Source: Sneathiella litorea (GTDB lineage: Bacteria; Pseudomonadota; Alphaproteobacteria; Sneathiellales; Sneathiellaceae). From it: a DNA stretch of 64,000 nt. The stretch lies in NCBI RefSeq assembly GCF_009882915.1, contig NZ_WTUW01000002.1, forward strand, positions 10,693 through 74,692. Direction: 5' to 3'. The notes under the pieces are model-generated. The model had not been told where the DNA came from, did no database searches, and saw only the letters and a program-made list of their open reading frames with translations. Every line of letters begins with the position of its first letter. Position 1 is the stretch's first letter. This document shows positions 1 to 9,132 of this stretch, piece after piece. The position numbers and the translations under genes were made by a program.

Positions 1-115
1 GCATTGCAGTGAGTTTAGGGAGCAGGTGGACTGGAGCCGCGCCAGGGCGGCGCCCAATCGGCGTGCTAAAAAGACTCCTTATCGCGGAGGTTGGGTTTGG
101 CATGGGCTTAAATTA

Positions 116-1759
116 TTATTTCTGTCGATCAAATACCGCAAGGCCGAATTCATTTAGAAACTCGATAGTGAATGACTTCGCTGTTCCGTCTTCGCGCAAG
201 GCAAATTTGAGCGAGGAGGTTGATCCGAACGGCATGTTTTCATTGAAAACAGGGAACCGGAAAACTTCGCCATCCCAATGGTTCAGGATAAATTCTTGCT
301 TATCCGGACCAAGGATGAGGACCAGAGACTCATTTTTAACTTCCAGTTTCGCCATCCCGAAATAGTCACTGTTATAAAGCCCTTCCAAAAGTGTGAGCTC
401 AGCAGATGGCTCGGGGGTCTCGGGAGGTTCTTGACCAGTGAGCTCACCAATCGGCGAATTCATCGGCGCAAACAGCTTTTGATAACCCGCCAGCCATTCT
501 CGTTGCACTTCGCCATATTGAACCAGGTCCATGAACTGCGCCGTCAAGGCTTCGGCGGCACCAACCGGAGTGCCATTCGTAAAGACAGCTATGCCCAGTT
601 CACTGGACGGAAGCATCATGTAGTTCGTTGCCGAACCAAGGATAAAGGCACCTGAGTGGCTGAGCATTGTCTGGCCTGATGGCCGGATATTAACGCCAAC
701 GCCGTAGCCATAAAAACCAGCAGGATCTTTGGACGTGGCCGGATGCCGTGAAATGCTCTCTGGTGTAATCGCCGGTATCAAGGCAGCTTCATCAATGATC
801 ACTTTGCCTTCGAATCGACCTTGTGAAAGTATCATGATCATCCAGCGTGAAAAATCGTTGATTGTCGAGCAGACACCCCCGGCCGGCGATTGTGGATCGG
901 GCAAGCGCTGCAGGGCTGGCTTGAAAACCCCTTCAATAAGGGCATGGCCTACTGCCCGGTTTTCTTCCGCCATATAGTCTTCGAACCGGGAACTCGTCGA
1001 TGTCATGCCAAGCGGCTCATAGACGGCGCTTTTTGACAGACTTTCCCAATCCATGCCAGACGCGGCGGCAACGGCTTCCGCGCCAGTTGTCAGACCAAAA
1101 TTGGTGTAGGCATAGGTGTTGCGAAATGAATGGAGCGGGATGTATCGCAATTGTTCCAGAATATATCGCCGATCATACCCGATATCCTCCAGATCATCTC
1201 CGGCATGGTCTGGGAGGCCGGATCGATGGGCAAATAAATCGCCGATACTGACATGGCGGCTAATCCATGGATCCTGTAACTGAAACCATGGTAAATACTG
1301 CTGTACCGGGTCGTCCCAGCTAACCGTTCCTTTGCTCACTTGGTGTGCAACGACACTGGCCGAAACCGATTTTGAGAGTGATGCAATCTGAAAGACCGTA
1401 TCCGGGTCGATGGGATCGTTCTTGCCGATTTCTCGGACACCGTAACCCTTGGCAAATAATGTCTTACCCTGATGCACAACGGCCACTGCCAGGCCAGGCA
1501 CTTTTGTCTCCGCCATAATTGCCTGGGTGAGTTCATCAAGCTGCTCAACAGCATCCATGATCTGGCTGGCAGGAACTGGAGCCGTCGCGTCCTGTGCCTG
1601 AGACGGGTGGGAGAATGAACCTGTGGCAACTGTGATGGTAATTGCCAATGCGGCGATAATTGCAAGTTGTTTTTTCAAAAGGTGACCTATGGTTAGTTGA
1701 CGTACGAAAAGCCCAGGCGATACACTCGCTCTGACAGAATATTTAAGGATCTTATTCAT
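116..1759 (-). CDS. Serine hydrolase, class C beta-lactamase fold (penicillin-binding-protein-like)
   Basis: The 547-residue protein has the beta-lactamase/D-alanyl carboxypeptidase fold. The nucleophile motif SLSK lies at residues 127-130, the YxN motif as YTN at 218-220, and an HSG triad near residue 365. A hydrophobic segment at about residues 31-48, followed by SQAQDA, indicates export or membrane anchoring. The N-terminus before this segment is unusually long, but the start is backed by a strong GGGAGGG ribosome site. About 120 residues follow the catalytic domain, as in many esterase and peptidase members. Family members include beta-lactamases, esterases and D-amino-acid peptidases, so the substrate cannot be named. 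It stands alone between the window edge and a LysR gene. Confidence 0.85.
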   Translation of the reverse strand: MNKILKYSVRASVSPGLFVRQLTIGHLLKKQLAIIAALAITITVATGSFSHPSQAQDATAPVPASQIMDAVEQLDELTQAIMAETKVPGLAVAVVHQGKTLFAKGYGVREIGKNDPIDPDTVFQIASLSKSVSASVVAHQVSKGTVSWDDPVQQYLPWFQLQDPWISRHVSIGDLFAHRSGLPDHAGDDLEDIGYDRRYILEQLRYIPLHSFRNTYAYTNFGLTTGAEAVAAASGMDWESLSKSAVYEPLGMTSTSSRFEDYMAEENRAVGHALIEGVFKPALQRLPDPQSPAGGVCSTINDFSRWMIMILSQGRFEGKVIIDEAALIPAITPESISRHPATSKDPAGFYGYGVGVNIRPSGQTMLSHSGAFILGSATNYMMLPSSELGIAVFTNGTPVGAAEALTAQFMDLVQYGEVQREWLAGYQKLFAPMNSPIGELTGQEPPETPEPSAELTLLEGLYNSDYFGMAKLEVKNESLVLILGPDKQEFILNHWDGEVFRFPVFNENMPFGSTSSLKFALREDGTAKSFTIEFLNEFGLAVFDRQK

Positions 1760-1900
1760 ATTGCCCTCCCGGCCGCATTTCCTATCTTACCCGGGGTGTT
1801 GTTGTAAAGAACCTTGTTCTCGATCTATATATGATAGAATTACCATGGTTTCCGTTCTAATTTTTATCTATAAAAAGGTGATGCTACTGCCTTGATAGCC

Positions 1901-2770
1901 TTACCAAATAGTATTGAGACATTCCTTGATGAGCCGGTATCTATTGGGGAGCGGTTTATACTTTTTCTCGATTAAATATATGGTTTCCCTGCATGGTGTC
2001 TTTAACGTTACCTTGGTTAGTAAATCCGTCTCAGGATGCAAATCGAAAGTATTTTCCGGAATGACCGTAAAGCCCAGTCCCTGTGTAACAGGTAACAGGA
2101 TTTGATTAAGTTGGTTGATGTAACCTTTAATCGGGATATCCTTAAAACCCGTAAATTTATCAGCGTAATTTTCTTCAAATACCTGCGCCGCGTAGTGGGC
2201 GCCATTTGGGTGGTTTATGTATCCCAGAGCCATTAAATCTGCCCATTCGGCTGAGTGGTTCTTGGGCAGGGCAAGGCATAATTCATCATACCCAAGTTCG
2301 GTAATTTGTATTTCAGGGTCATCGATGAAACTTGTAATTAACCCGATATCAAATTCATTCTTTTTGACCAGTTCAATCGACGCTTCATTCGGGGCTGCTT
2401 CCAATGAAATGGACAATTCCGTAAATTGCTTCTGAAGTTCTAGTAGTTTGGGGTAAAGTTGAATGGCCATGGAGCCTGAACAGGTAATCCTGCACTCTCC
2501 TTTATGAGGAGAATCCTCTTTCAGCCTGTCCCGTATTATTTTTTCGGATTGAACCTGTTTATGGGCAAACTGTCTGAAGAGCTCACCGGCAGGCGTTAGT
2601 TCTATTTTCTTTCCGGATCGATGGAACAAGGACACGTTCAATTCAGATTCAAGCGCCTTCAGATGCTGGGATACGCCCGGTTGCGTCATGTTCAACGCTT
2701 CCGCCGTTCTGGTGAAATGACGCGTTTCCGAGAGGGAAAGAAATGTTTTTATATGGGCAGAGTTTATCAT
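1901..2770 (-). CDS. LysR family transcriptional regulator
   Basis: The 289-residue protein has an N-terminal winged helix-turn-helix (about residues 3-62, with LNMTQPGVSQHLKALE) and a C-terminal ligand-binding domain typical of LysR regulators. It is transcribed away from the glyoxalase-fold gene at 2867. The 96-base gap between them is very AT-rich and carries inverted AT motifs, the usual place for a LysR operator, so it probably controls that gene and itself. No Shine-Dalgarno site precedes its start. The effector is unknown. Confidence 0.92.
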   Translation of the reverse strand: MINSAHIKTFLSLSETRHFTRTAEALNMTQPGVSQHLKALESELNVSLFHRSGKKIELTPAGELFRQFAHKQVQSEKIIRDRLKEDSPHKGECRITCSGSMAIQLYPKLLELQKQFTELSISLEAAPNEASIELVKKNEFDIGLITSFIDDPEIQITELGYDELCLALPKNHSAEWADLMALGYINHPNGAHYAAQVFEENYADKFTGFKDIPIKGYINQLNQILLPVTQGLGFTVIPENTFDLHPETDLLTKVTLKTPCRETIYLIEKKYKPLPNRYRLIKECLNTIW

Positions 2771-2866
2771 AAAATTACTTTATCAAAATAATCAGAATAC
2801 ATAATTTTACATTATTCAGTAATATTTTAAAGTGGGTTCATCGAACAACTCACTTTAGGAAACGAA
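2771..2866. promoter_or_regulatory. Divergent promoter/operator region between LysR gene and VOC gene
   Basis: This 96-base gap separates two divergent gene starts and is strongly AT-rich. It holds short inverted AT repeats such as ATAATTTTACATTAT, which resemble the T-N11-A sites bound by LysR proteins. An AGGA ribosome site precedes the rightward gene. That the LysR protein binds here is inferred from the arrangement. Confidence 0.4.
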
Positions 2867-3382
2867 ATGACCCAAATATCTCATACACCATACCCCCGGA
2901 CCTTTTCCCATATTGGTCTTTCCGTGCCGGACCTGGAAGCTGCTGTAAAATTCTATACAGAGGTTCTTGGTTGGTACTTGATTATGAAACCGACGGAAAT
3001 TGTAGAGGATGACTCCGCAATCGGTGAAATGTGCACGGATGTTTTTGGTGCGGGATGGGAACGCTTCCGTATTGCCCATCTATCGACAGGTGATCGCATC
3101 GGTGTGGAAATATTTGAATTTAAAAATCAGGAAAACCCTGAGAATAATTTTGAATACTGGAAGACAGGTATTTTCCATTTTTGTGTTCAGGACCCTAATG
3201 TAGAGGAACTGGCGGAAAAGATTGTTGCTGCGGGCGGCAAGAAACGGATGAAAGAACCGCGTTATTATTACCCGGGCGAAAAACCCTTCCGTATGATTTA
3301 CATGGAAGATCCGTTTGGCAATATTCTGGAAATCTATAGCCACAGCTACGAAATGCATTACGCATCGGGTGCCTATAACTAA
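2867..3382 (+). CDS. VOC superfamily (glyoxalase/dioxygenase-fold) protein
   Basis: The 171-residue protein is a single vicinal-oxygen-chelate domain pair. It starts the fold with HIGLSVPDLEAAVKFY and ends with the metal-ligand region MEDPFGNILEIYSH; another histidine lies in the central FHFCVQD strand. Related proteins include glyoxalase I, methylmalonyl-CoA epimerase and ring-cleavage dioxygenases. The sequence does not decide between these. It is divergent from a LysR gene, which suggests induction by a small organic molecule. AGGA ribosome site. Confidence 0.8.
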   Translation: MTQISHTPYPRTFSHIGLSVPDLEAAVKFYTEVLGWYLIMKPTEIVEDDSAIGEMCTDVFGAGWERFRIAHLSTGDRIGVEIFEFKNQENPENNFEYWKTGIFHFCVQDPNVEELAEKIVAAGGKKRMKEPRYYYPGEKPFRMIYMEDPFGNILEIYSHSYEMHYASGAYN

Positions 3383-3491
3383 GCGTTTTTCACTCCTGGG
3401 TAATTATCATGCGACAGCGGCTTGATAGAAGTTGGCCCCTGTCATGAGTAAGCCATTTGAGATATTTATAAACCCAAATTTATTTATAAGG

Positions 3492-3524
3492 TTGCGGGGG
3501 TTCGTTGGTTGCGGGCCCCCGCAA
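3492..3524. terminator. GC-rich hairpin downstream of the glutathione transferase gene
   Basis: TTGCGGGGG at 3492-3500 pairs perfectly with CCCCCGCAA at 3516-3524. It lies 15 bases past the stop of the leftward transferase gene and is followed in that direction by an AT-rich stretch without a clean T-run. It probably ends leftward transcription and may also act rightward for the VOC gene. Confidence 0.45.
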
Positions 3525-3538
3525 TCAATTCAAGAATC

Positions 3539-4336
3539 TCAAACCAACCCTAATTCTGCATCTGTCGCGGACTTCCCGTATTTATCCTTGGGGGGCCAAG
3601 GGCGGCTTTGCCAGTCGGGTGTGAAGGCAAAGCTGGAGACCTGGCGCCCTTCCACCAAGGCGCCATTGCCCGCCCCGAGCGCGTAGTCATAGTAGAGTTT
3701 GACAATTTCCTCCCGCGTGACCTGCTGCGCCGCTGGATGGGCGAGACAGGCTTCTCGCCATTTCCGCACGCGCGCATATTCCGGGCTGTTGGGGAGGTCA
3801 AACCCCTCATAATACTCCAGAAACCAGAAGCGCATAAACATCGGCGTGAACACACATTCGGCAAGGCCGAAATCCTCAAAAAGCCAGGTACCATCCGGGT
3901 TGTGTTCCTCAAGGAAGTCGTTGAGATCCCTGTAGAGCGACAGTATCTTGTCAAGATGCCCGTCGCGTGCGGCGGGGTCCCGGTTCATGACAAAAAGATA
4001 GCCGGCCATTGTAAACGGCCCTTCCTTGGCAATCATCATATTCTCGATTGCATGGCGATGCGGGTCGGTCGCGCGCACCTGGCCACCCGGCACGATCTCA
4101 TCAAGATAACGAAGCAACACAAGGCTTTCCTTCAGAATGTCACCATCCGGCGTTTCCAGCACGGGAAGGGCCGTCGTGCCGCGCGTCTTTTTAAGGAGCG
4201 CCGGATCCCGTGGCCGGGTAATGTCCACCACCTCGAACCGGGCCTTTTCCCGCTCTCCCTTCAGGGTCAGGAGGATTTCAAGACGTTGGGAAAAAGGACA
4301 GACGGGGATATGGTAAATCGAGAATTTATCAGTCAT
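3539..4336 (-). CDS. Glutathione S-transferase family protein
   Basis: The 265-residue protein starts with a thioredoxin-like domain. CPFSQR at about residues 13-18 puts a cysteine where omega and related cysteine-type transferases have the catalytic residue, and TALPVLETPDG then KESLVLLRYLDE form the glutathione site. An all-helical C-terminal domain follows. Cysteine-type members more often reduce or de-glutathionylate than conjugate, so a thiol-transferase role is likely but unproven. About 30 polar residues at the end exceed the usual length. It is convergent with the VOC gene. Confidence 0.85.
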   Translation of the reverse strand: MTDKFSIYHIPVCPFSQRLEILLTLKGEREKARFEVVDITRPRDPALLKKTRGTTALPVLETPDGDILKESLVLLRYLDEIVPGGQVRATDPHRHAIENMMIAKEGPFTMAGYLFVMNRDPAARDGHLDKILSLYRDLNDFLEEHNPDGTWLFEDFGLAECVFTPMFMRFWFLEYYEGFDLPNSPEYARVRKWREACLAHPAAQQVTREEIVKLYYDYALGAGNGALVEGRQVSSFAFTPDWQSRPWPPKDKYGKSATDAELGLV

Positions 4337-4550
4337 GGCGTTAATCCTATCTGTTTGTCTTGGTGGGAGACGGGAACCATTAGCTTAAACGATCACTCCT
4401 CCGTTTTAAAACCCTTATTCCCGGGCGCTCTTGTTACAGGGATTTTCTGGCATGCCGCCTTGCTATCCATAAGCCGACCTGGCTATGTTATTATGGGCAG
4501 ATATCTATCCGGGATATGCTTCTATATTGGACGCGGGGGAAGAATAACTT

Positions 4551-6221
4551 ATGACCAGATTTACCGAAGACGTGTCGGCTGGCGTTGTCCTGCTGGGGGA
4601 GCCGACCCTGAACAAGGGCACCGCTTTCACCTTGCAGGAACGGGAAAAATATGGCCTCCTCGGATTGTTGCCGCCGCATGTCGAAACGCTTCAGGAGCAG
4701 ACGGTCCGTGCCTATGATGCGCTGCAGGCGAAAGACACGGATCTGGAGCGGCATATCTATCTTCGGGCACTTCAGGACACGAACGAGGTCCTCTTCTATA
4801 ATCTGGTAATCAGCCATATAGCCGAAATGATGCCGTTGATTTACACGCCGGTGGTGGGGGAGGCCTGCGAGAAGTTCAGCGAGATTTACCGGCGCCCGCG
4901 CGGCCTGTTTATTTCCTACCCGCATCGCTACGACATTGACGATATTCTTGATAACGCCGTGAACGAGACGGTGAGGGCAATTGTTGTCACCGATGGGGAG
5001 CGTATTCTCGGCCTTGGTGATCAGGGGACCGGCGGCATGGGCATCCCGATTGGCAAGCTCGCGCTCTATACGGCGGCGGGCGGGGTTGACCCTACCGTGA
5101 CGCTGCCGATTATTCTCGATGTCGGCACGAATAACGAGGAACGCCTGAAAGACCCGCTCTATATCGGCTGGCGCGAGAAGCGCATCAGCGGGGATGAGTA
5201 TTTTGAATTCGTCGATCTGTTCGTTCAGGCGATAAAGCGGAAATGGCCAAATGTGCTGCTCCATTTTGAGGATTTCGCACAGCCACACGCTGAACCGCTA
5301 CTGGTAAAATACCGAGATCAACTCTGTACCTTCAATGACGATATACAAGGCACAGCCGCCGTCTCCGCCGGTAGCCTGCTCGCAGCCAGTAAAATGATGG
5401 ATAAGCCGTTATCCCAGCATCATATTGCCTTTCTCGGCGCCGGGTCGGCGGGCGCGGGGATCGCGGAGCAGTTGATCCGGATCATGATGGATGAAGGACT
5501 CTCGGATGCAGAGGCACGAAAGCGCATCTATATGGTCGACCGCTACGGTCTATTGCACAGCGATATGGACGGCTTGATGGATTTTCAGAAGCGCCTGGTG
5601 CAGGACCATAGGAGTGTGGCTTCCTGGTCGAGTTCTAAAGATGGCAGTATCAGCCTCCTGGATGTGGTGAAGAACGGCATGCCCAGTATTCTCATTGGTG
5701 TATCGGCACAGAAGGGCCTGTTTACTGAAGAGATCATTCGGGAAATGGCTAAAAATAGTGAGCGGCCGATTATTTTTCCTCTCTCAAACCCGACATCCAA
5801 GTCCGAGGCGGTTCCTGCGGATATTCTGGAATGGACGGACGGCAGGGCCTTGATCGGGACCGGAAGCCCGTTTTCCGATGTCACCTATAACGGACAGGTC
5901 CATCATATCACGCAGAGCAACAACACCTATATTTTTCCGGGGGTTGCTCTCGGGGTCCTCGCCGTGGAGGCAACGCGGATCACGGACAATATGTTTATGG
6001 CGTCCGCCAAGGCACTTGCGGAATTGGCGCCGGTGTTGAAAGACCCGCTCGGCGCCATGTTGCCATCTGTCTCTGATATCCGTAAGGTCAGCAGGACAGT
6101 GGCCCTTGCCGTTGCCAAGCAGGCGGTGATGGATAAGGTCGCGCCCGAGCAGAGCGACGTGGATATTGAACAAAAGGTTGACGCGGCGATTTGGTCACCC
6201 GTTTATAAGAAACTGGGTTAA
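4551..6221 (+). CDS. maeA: NAD-dependent malic enzyme
   Basis: The 556-residue protein oxidatively decarboxylates malate to pyruvate. The conserved IYTPVVGEACEKF lies near residue 100, the active-site and metal region around FEDFAQPHA, and the nucleotide site FLGAGSAGAGIAEQL near residue 300. Length and motifs fit the large single-domain malic enzymes (MaeA/SfcA type) rather than the MaeB type fused to phosphotransacetylase. A GGGGGAAG ribosome site precedes the start. It is first in a set of three rightward genes with gaps of 26 and 52 bases, probably one operon. Confidence 0.93.
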   Translation: MTRFTEDVSAGVVLLGEPTLNKGTAFTLQEREKYGLLGLLPPHVETLQEQTVRAYDALQAKDTDLERHIYLRALQDTNEVLFYNLVISHIAEMMPLIYTPVVGEACEKFSEIYRRPRGLFISYPHRYDIDDILDNAVNETVRAIVVTDGERILGLGDQGTGGMGIPIGKLALYTAAGGVDPTVTLPIILDVGTNNEERLKDPLYIGWREKRISGDEYFEFVDLFVQAIKRKWPNVLLHFEDFAQPHAEPLLVKYRDQLCTFNDDIQGTAAVSAGSLLAASKMMDKPLSQHHIAFLGAGSAGAGIAEQLIRIMMDEGLSDAEARKRIYMVDRYGLLHSDMDGLMDFQKRLVQDHRSVASWSSSKDGSISLLDVVKNGMPSILIGVSAQKGLFTEEIIREMAKNSERPIIFPLSNPTSKSEAVPADILEWTDGRALIGTGSPFSDVTYNGQVHHITQSNNTYIFPGVALGVLAVEATRITDNMFMASAKALAELAPVLKDPLGAMLPSVSDIRKVSRTVALAVAKQAVMDKVAPEQSDVDIEQKVDAAIWSPVYKKLG

Positions 6222-6247
6222 GATATTGAGATAAAGAGGTCTTTCTT

Positions 6248-7495
6248 ATGGTATTTGACTACGCAGGCTATCAGCCCAAGGGGGACAAGAAAAATTCCGA
6301 GTTCTTTAATGAATTTCGCCAGAGGATTTATGAGCGGCGCAAATCCAGCGGGATCGAGGATCTGGTCGGGAATATGCGTAGCCTGGTCATGCAGGTCGAG
6401 CCGGGAACAAGCCTTGCGACGATGATCGAACTGTATGAGATGACCCCCTATCGCCATGCGGGCAGCTATATCGGGGAAACCCATAAATTCCATGTCCTGC
6501 ACAGCCGGCCGGTCTTTCCCGCCCTCATCCTGATGGAACCATTGAGCGAGGCGTTTGAAGAATATATCACCCGCGTCAACCGGATGTATCCGCTTTCGCG
6601 GGCAACACCCCACAGCCGCTATGTCGGCGAGATTTATGAAAGTGCGAATAACGACGAGATCCGCAAGGCATTGGAGGATCAGTCTGTCCGTTTCGAGTAT
6701 AGCGGGGAGGTTGAAAACCCCTTTTATGCGGCCAATGGCTTTCTCTTCACCATGCCGTCGGACTTCACCGGCAACCGGGTTGGCTATAGCGACCTGGATT
6801 TCAACGATCCGGACAGCCTCGGCCTCGGTGGGCGTTTCGAAATGACGGCGGATGAGCAGGCGAAGCTTGATGAGGCGGCGGATTTTGCCGAGGCGTCTGG
6901 TGTGGGGGAGCTTCTTCTCGGGGTGGATCATATGGCGACCCGTATTCTCGCCGCAGATCGGGAGGATGCAATTCTCGAGTTCCTTACTCAGGTGCCCTAT
7001 TATTTCTGGGGGGCCTATAATATCATGGACATGAATTCCTCTACTAATGTCAACCGTAACGGCTCGGTGATGGATGACAAGCTTTCTCCAGCCAAGGTTT
7101 TTACCGCGAACAACACACCCTCATTCGTCAATTCCTTCGAGAATAAACCCATGCCGACGGAAACTTTCGTGCGCAATTATGGCCGCCGGATGCATCATGT
7201 CGCGATTGAGGTGCAGGACGGCGATCATGCAGCAGGCGAGAAGAATGTCGATTTCGTCGTCAACGCCCTGAAGGAGAAGGGCGTGCCGTTCCTGGCCCAT
7301 GTGGTTGGGGAATGCAAGGATGAGCCGAACCTGAAGCAGATTTTCTCGAAACATTCGAAAAACACCATCCTGATCACGGAGTATGTGGAGCGATGCCACG
7401 GCTTCGACGGCTTCTTCACCAAGGACAATGTTGCGGCCCTGACCGAGGCCGCGGGCCAGGATGAGCAATACAAGCATGGACAGATTTTCGATTGA
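6248..7495 (+). CDS. HPPD-like VOC superfamily protein of unknown substrate
   Basis: The 415-residue protein resembles 4-hydroxyphenylpyruvate dioxygenase in its C-terminal half. GVDHMATRI (His228), GRRMHHVAIEV (His316/317) and ITEYVERC (Glu378 or Glu381) sit in the order of the family's two-histidine, one-carboxylate iron site. The closing FDGFFTKDNVAALTE resembles the end of that family. The first 200 residues match nothing I recognise and are longer than a normal HPPD N-terminal domain. Its place between malic enzyme and an FMN glutamate-synthase-like gene is not a tyrosine-degradation context, so I do not call it hpd. An AGAGG ribosome site precedes it. Confidence 0.6.
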   Translation: MVFDYAGYQPKGDKKNSEFFNEFRQRIYERRKSSGIEDLVGNMRSLVMQVEPGTSLATMIELYEMTPYRHAGSYIGETHKFHVLHSRPVFPALILMEPLSEAFEEYITRVNRMYPLSRATPHSRYVGEIYESANNDEIRKALEDQSVRFEYSGEVENPFYAANGFLFTMPSDFTGNRVGYSDLDFNDPDSLGLGGRFEMTADEQAKLDEAADFAEASGVGELLLGVDHMATRILAADREDAILEFLTQVPYYFWGAYNIMDMNSSTNVNRNGSVMDDKLSPAKVFTANNTPSFVNSFENKPMPTETFVRNYGRRMHHVAIEVQDGDHAAGEKNVDFVVNALKEKGVPFLAHVVGECKDEPNLKQIFSKHSKNTILITEYVERCHGFDGFFTKDNVAALTEAAGQDEQYKHGQIFD

Positions 7496-7547
7496 CGGGT
7501 TACTTTTCGAAAAATAATTAGAAATAGGGACGAAGGGGCGACGCAAT

Positions 7548-9125
7548 ATGGCACGTAACATCTTTTTCGGAGTATCCGCAGCAGGATTACTTCTGATCTT
7601 TATCGTGCAGTTTTTCTGGTCACCAATCGTTCATCTGCTCTGGGTGCTGGTCCCTTATATTCTGCTCGGCTTTTATGATATGCATTTCGCCAGTCATAAT
7701 GTGCTGCGCAACTACCCGGTTGTTGGTCATTTGCGCTATGCCCTGGAGTTTATCAGCCCGGAAATACAGCAGTATTTTATAGAAACCAATGAGAGCGGCC
7801 GGCCTTATAACCGGCAGCAGCGTAATCTTGTATACGCCCGGGCGCATGGCGGACTGGACACGCAGCCCTTTGGCACACAATGGGACATCCTTGATGTCGG
7901 ATATCAGCGGGCGAGCCATTCGCTGGCGCCCAAGCATGTCGTGCCGGAGAAGGCCCGTGTTGTCGTTGGTGGTCCGCAATGCAAGCGACCTTACGAGGCA
8001 TCGCGCCTCAATATCTCTGCCATGAGCTTTGGCGCGCTCAGTGCCAACGCGATCCATGCGCTGAATGCGGGCGCCAAGATCGGTGGTTTTGCCCACAACA
8101 CCGGGGAAGGGGGGCTCAGCCCCTATCATCTGGCGGGCGGCGGCGATATTATCTGGCAGATCGGGACCGGTTATTTCGGTTGCCGCACGGCGGAGGGCAA
8201 TTTCGACGCGGAAAAATTCAAGGCCAATGCCAACCGCGATGTGGTCAAGATGATCGAGATCAAGCTCTCTCAGGGCGCGAAACCCGCCCATGGCGGTGTA
8301 CTGCCCGCGGCCAAGGTGGATGAGGAAATTTCCAGAATTCGTGGTGTTCCGATGGGCAAGGACGTATTGTCCCCGGCCGCCCATACTGCCTTCTCGACGC
8401 CTGAGGGGCTATTGCAGTTTGTCGAGGATCTGCGCGGCATGACAGACGGCAAGCCGGTCGGGTTCAAGCTCTGCATCGGGCGGCGCAGCGAGTTTATGGG
8501 GATTTGCAAGGCGATGCTGAAAACCGGCATCCTGCCCGATTTTATCACTGTCGACGGGGCAGAGGGCGGCACTGGTGCCGCGCCGCCTGAATTTTCCAAC
8601 CGGCTCGGCGTGCCCATTGATGAGGCGTTGGTTTTTGTCCATAACTGCCTTGTCGGGACTGGCCTGCGACAGGATATCCGCATTATTGCCAGTGGAAAGG
8701 TCGTCACCGGCTTCGACCTGATGGAGAAGATTGCTCTTGGTGCAGATATGTGTAACGCCGCCCGGCCGATGATGTTTGCGCTTGGCTGTATTCAGTCCCT
8801 CCGGTGTAATACAAATACCTGCCCGACCGGGATTGCCACGCAGGATCAGACGCGCGCGCGCGCTGTGGATGTGTCGCTACGCAAGCAGCATGTTGCGAAC
8901 TATCATGACGCGACGATAGAAAGTTTCCGTGAACTGGTCGGGGCTTGTGGGCTTGAAGACCCTGTAGACCTGACGCCCCATCATATTTACCAGCGCCTCG
9001 CGGATCAGTCGGAGAAGTCATCGGATGAAATCTACGATTATCTCGACGAGGGCGAACTGTTATCTGATATGATCCGCCCGAGCTACCTCAAGGACTGGGA
9101 CAAGGCCCGTGCGGAGGCATTCTAA
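7548..9125 (+). CDS. FMN-binding glutamate synthase family membrane protein
   Basis: The 525-residue protein carries the FMN/synthase domain of glutamate synthase large subunits without the amidotransferase domain. Two N-terminal hydrophobic segments (about residues 3-22 and 26-40) anchor it in the membrane. The catalytic domain shows NISAMSFGALSANAI, GEGGLSPYH, DGAEGGTGAAP and the cysteine cluster CIQSLRCNTNTCPTG, which matches the 3Fe-4S site (C-x5-C-x4-C). Such stand-alone proteins are common but their reactions are mostly unassigned. It is the third gene of the malic-enzyme operon, with a GAAGGGG ribosome site. Confidence 0.85.
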   Translation: MARNIFFGVSAAGLLLIFIVQFFWSPIVHLLWVLVPYILLGFYDMHFASHNVLRNYPVVGHLRYALEFISPEIQQYFIETNESGRPYNRQQRNLVYARAHGGLDTQPFGTQWDILDVGYQRASHSLAPKHVVPEKARVVVGGPQCKRPYEASRLNISAMSFGALSANAIHALNAGAKIGGFAHNTGEGGLSPYHLAGGGDIIWQIGTGYFGCRTAEGNFDAEKFKANANRDVVKMIEIKLSQGAKPAHGGVLPAAKVDEEISRIRGVPMGKDVLSPAAHTAFSTPEGLLQFVEDLRGMTDGKPVGFKLCIGRRSEFMGICKAMLKTGILPDFITVDGAEGGTGAAPPEFSNRLGVPIDEALVFVHNCLVGTGLRQDIRIIASGKVVTGFDLMEKIALGADMCNAARPMMFALGCIQSLRCNTNTCPTGIATQDQTRARAVDVSLRKQHVANYHDATIESFRELVGACGLEDPVDLTPHHIYQRLADQSEKSSDEIYDYLDEGELLSDMIRPSYLKDWDKARAEAF

Positions 9126-9132
9126 GTGTGGA

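Noticed and set aside
3608-4717. A 369-codon rightward open frame opposite the glutathione transferase and into maeA
   Set aside because: It covers a well-supported transferase gene and the true maeA start. No ribosome site or motif supports it.
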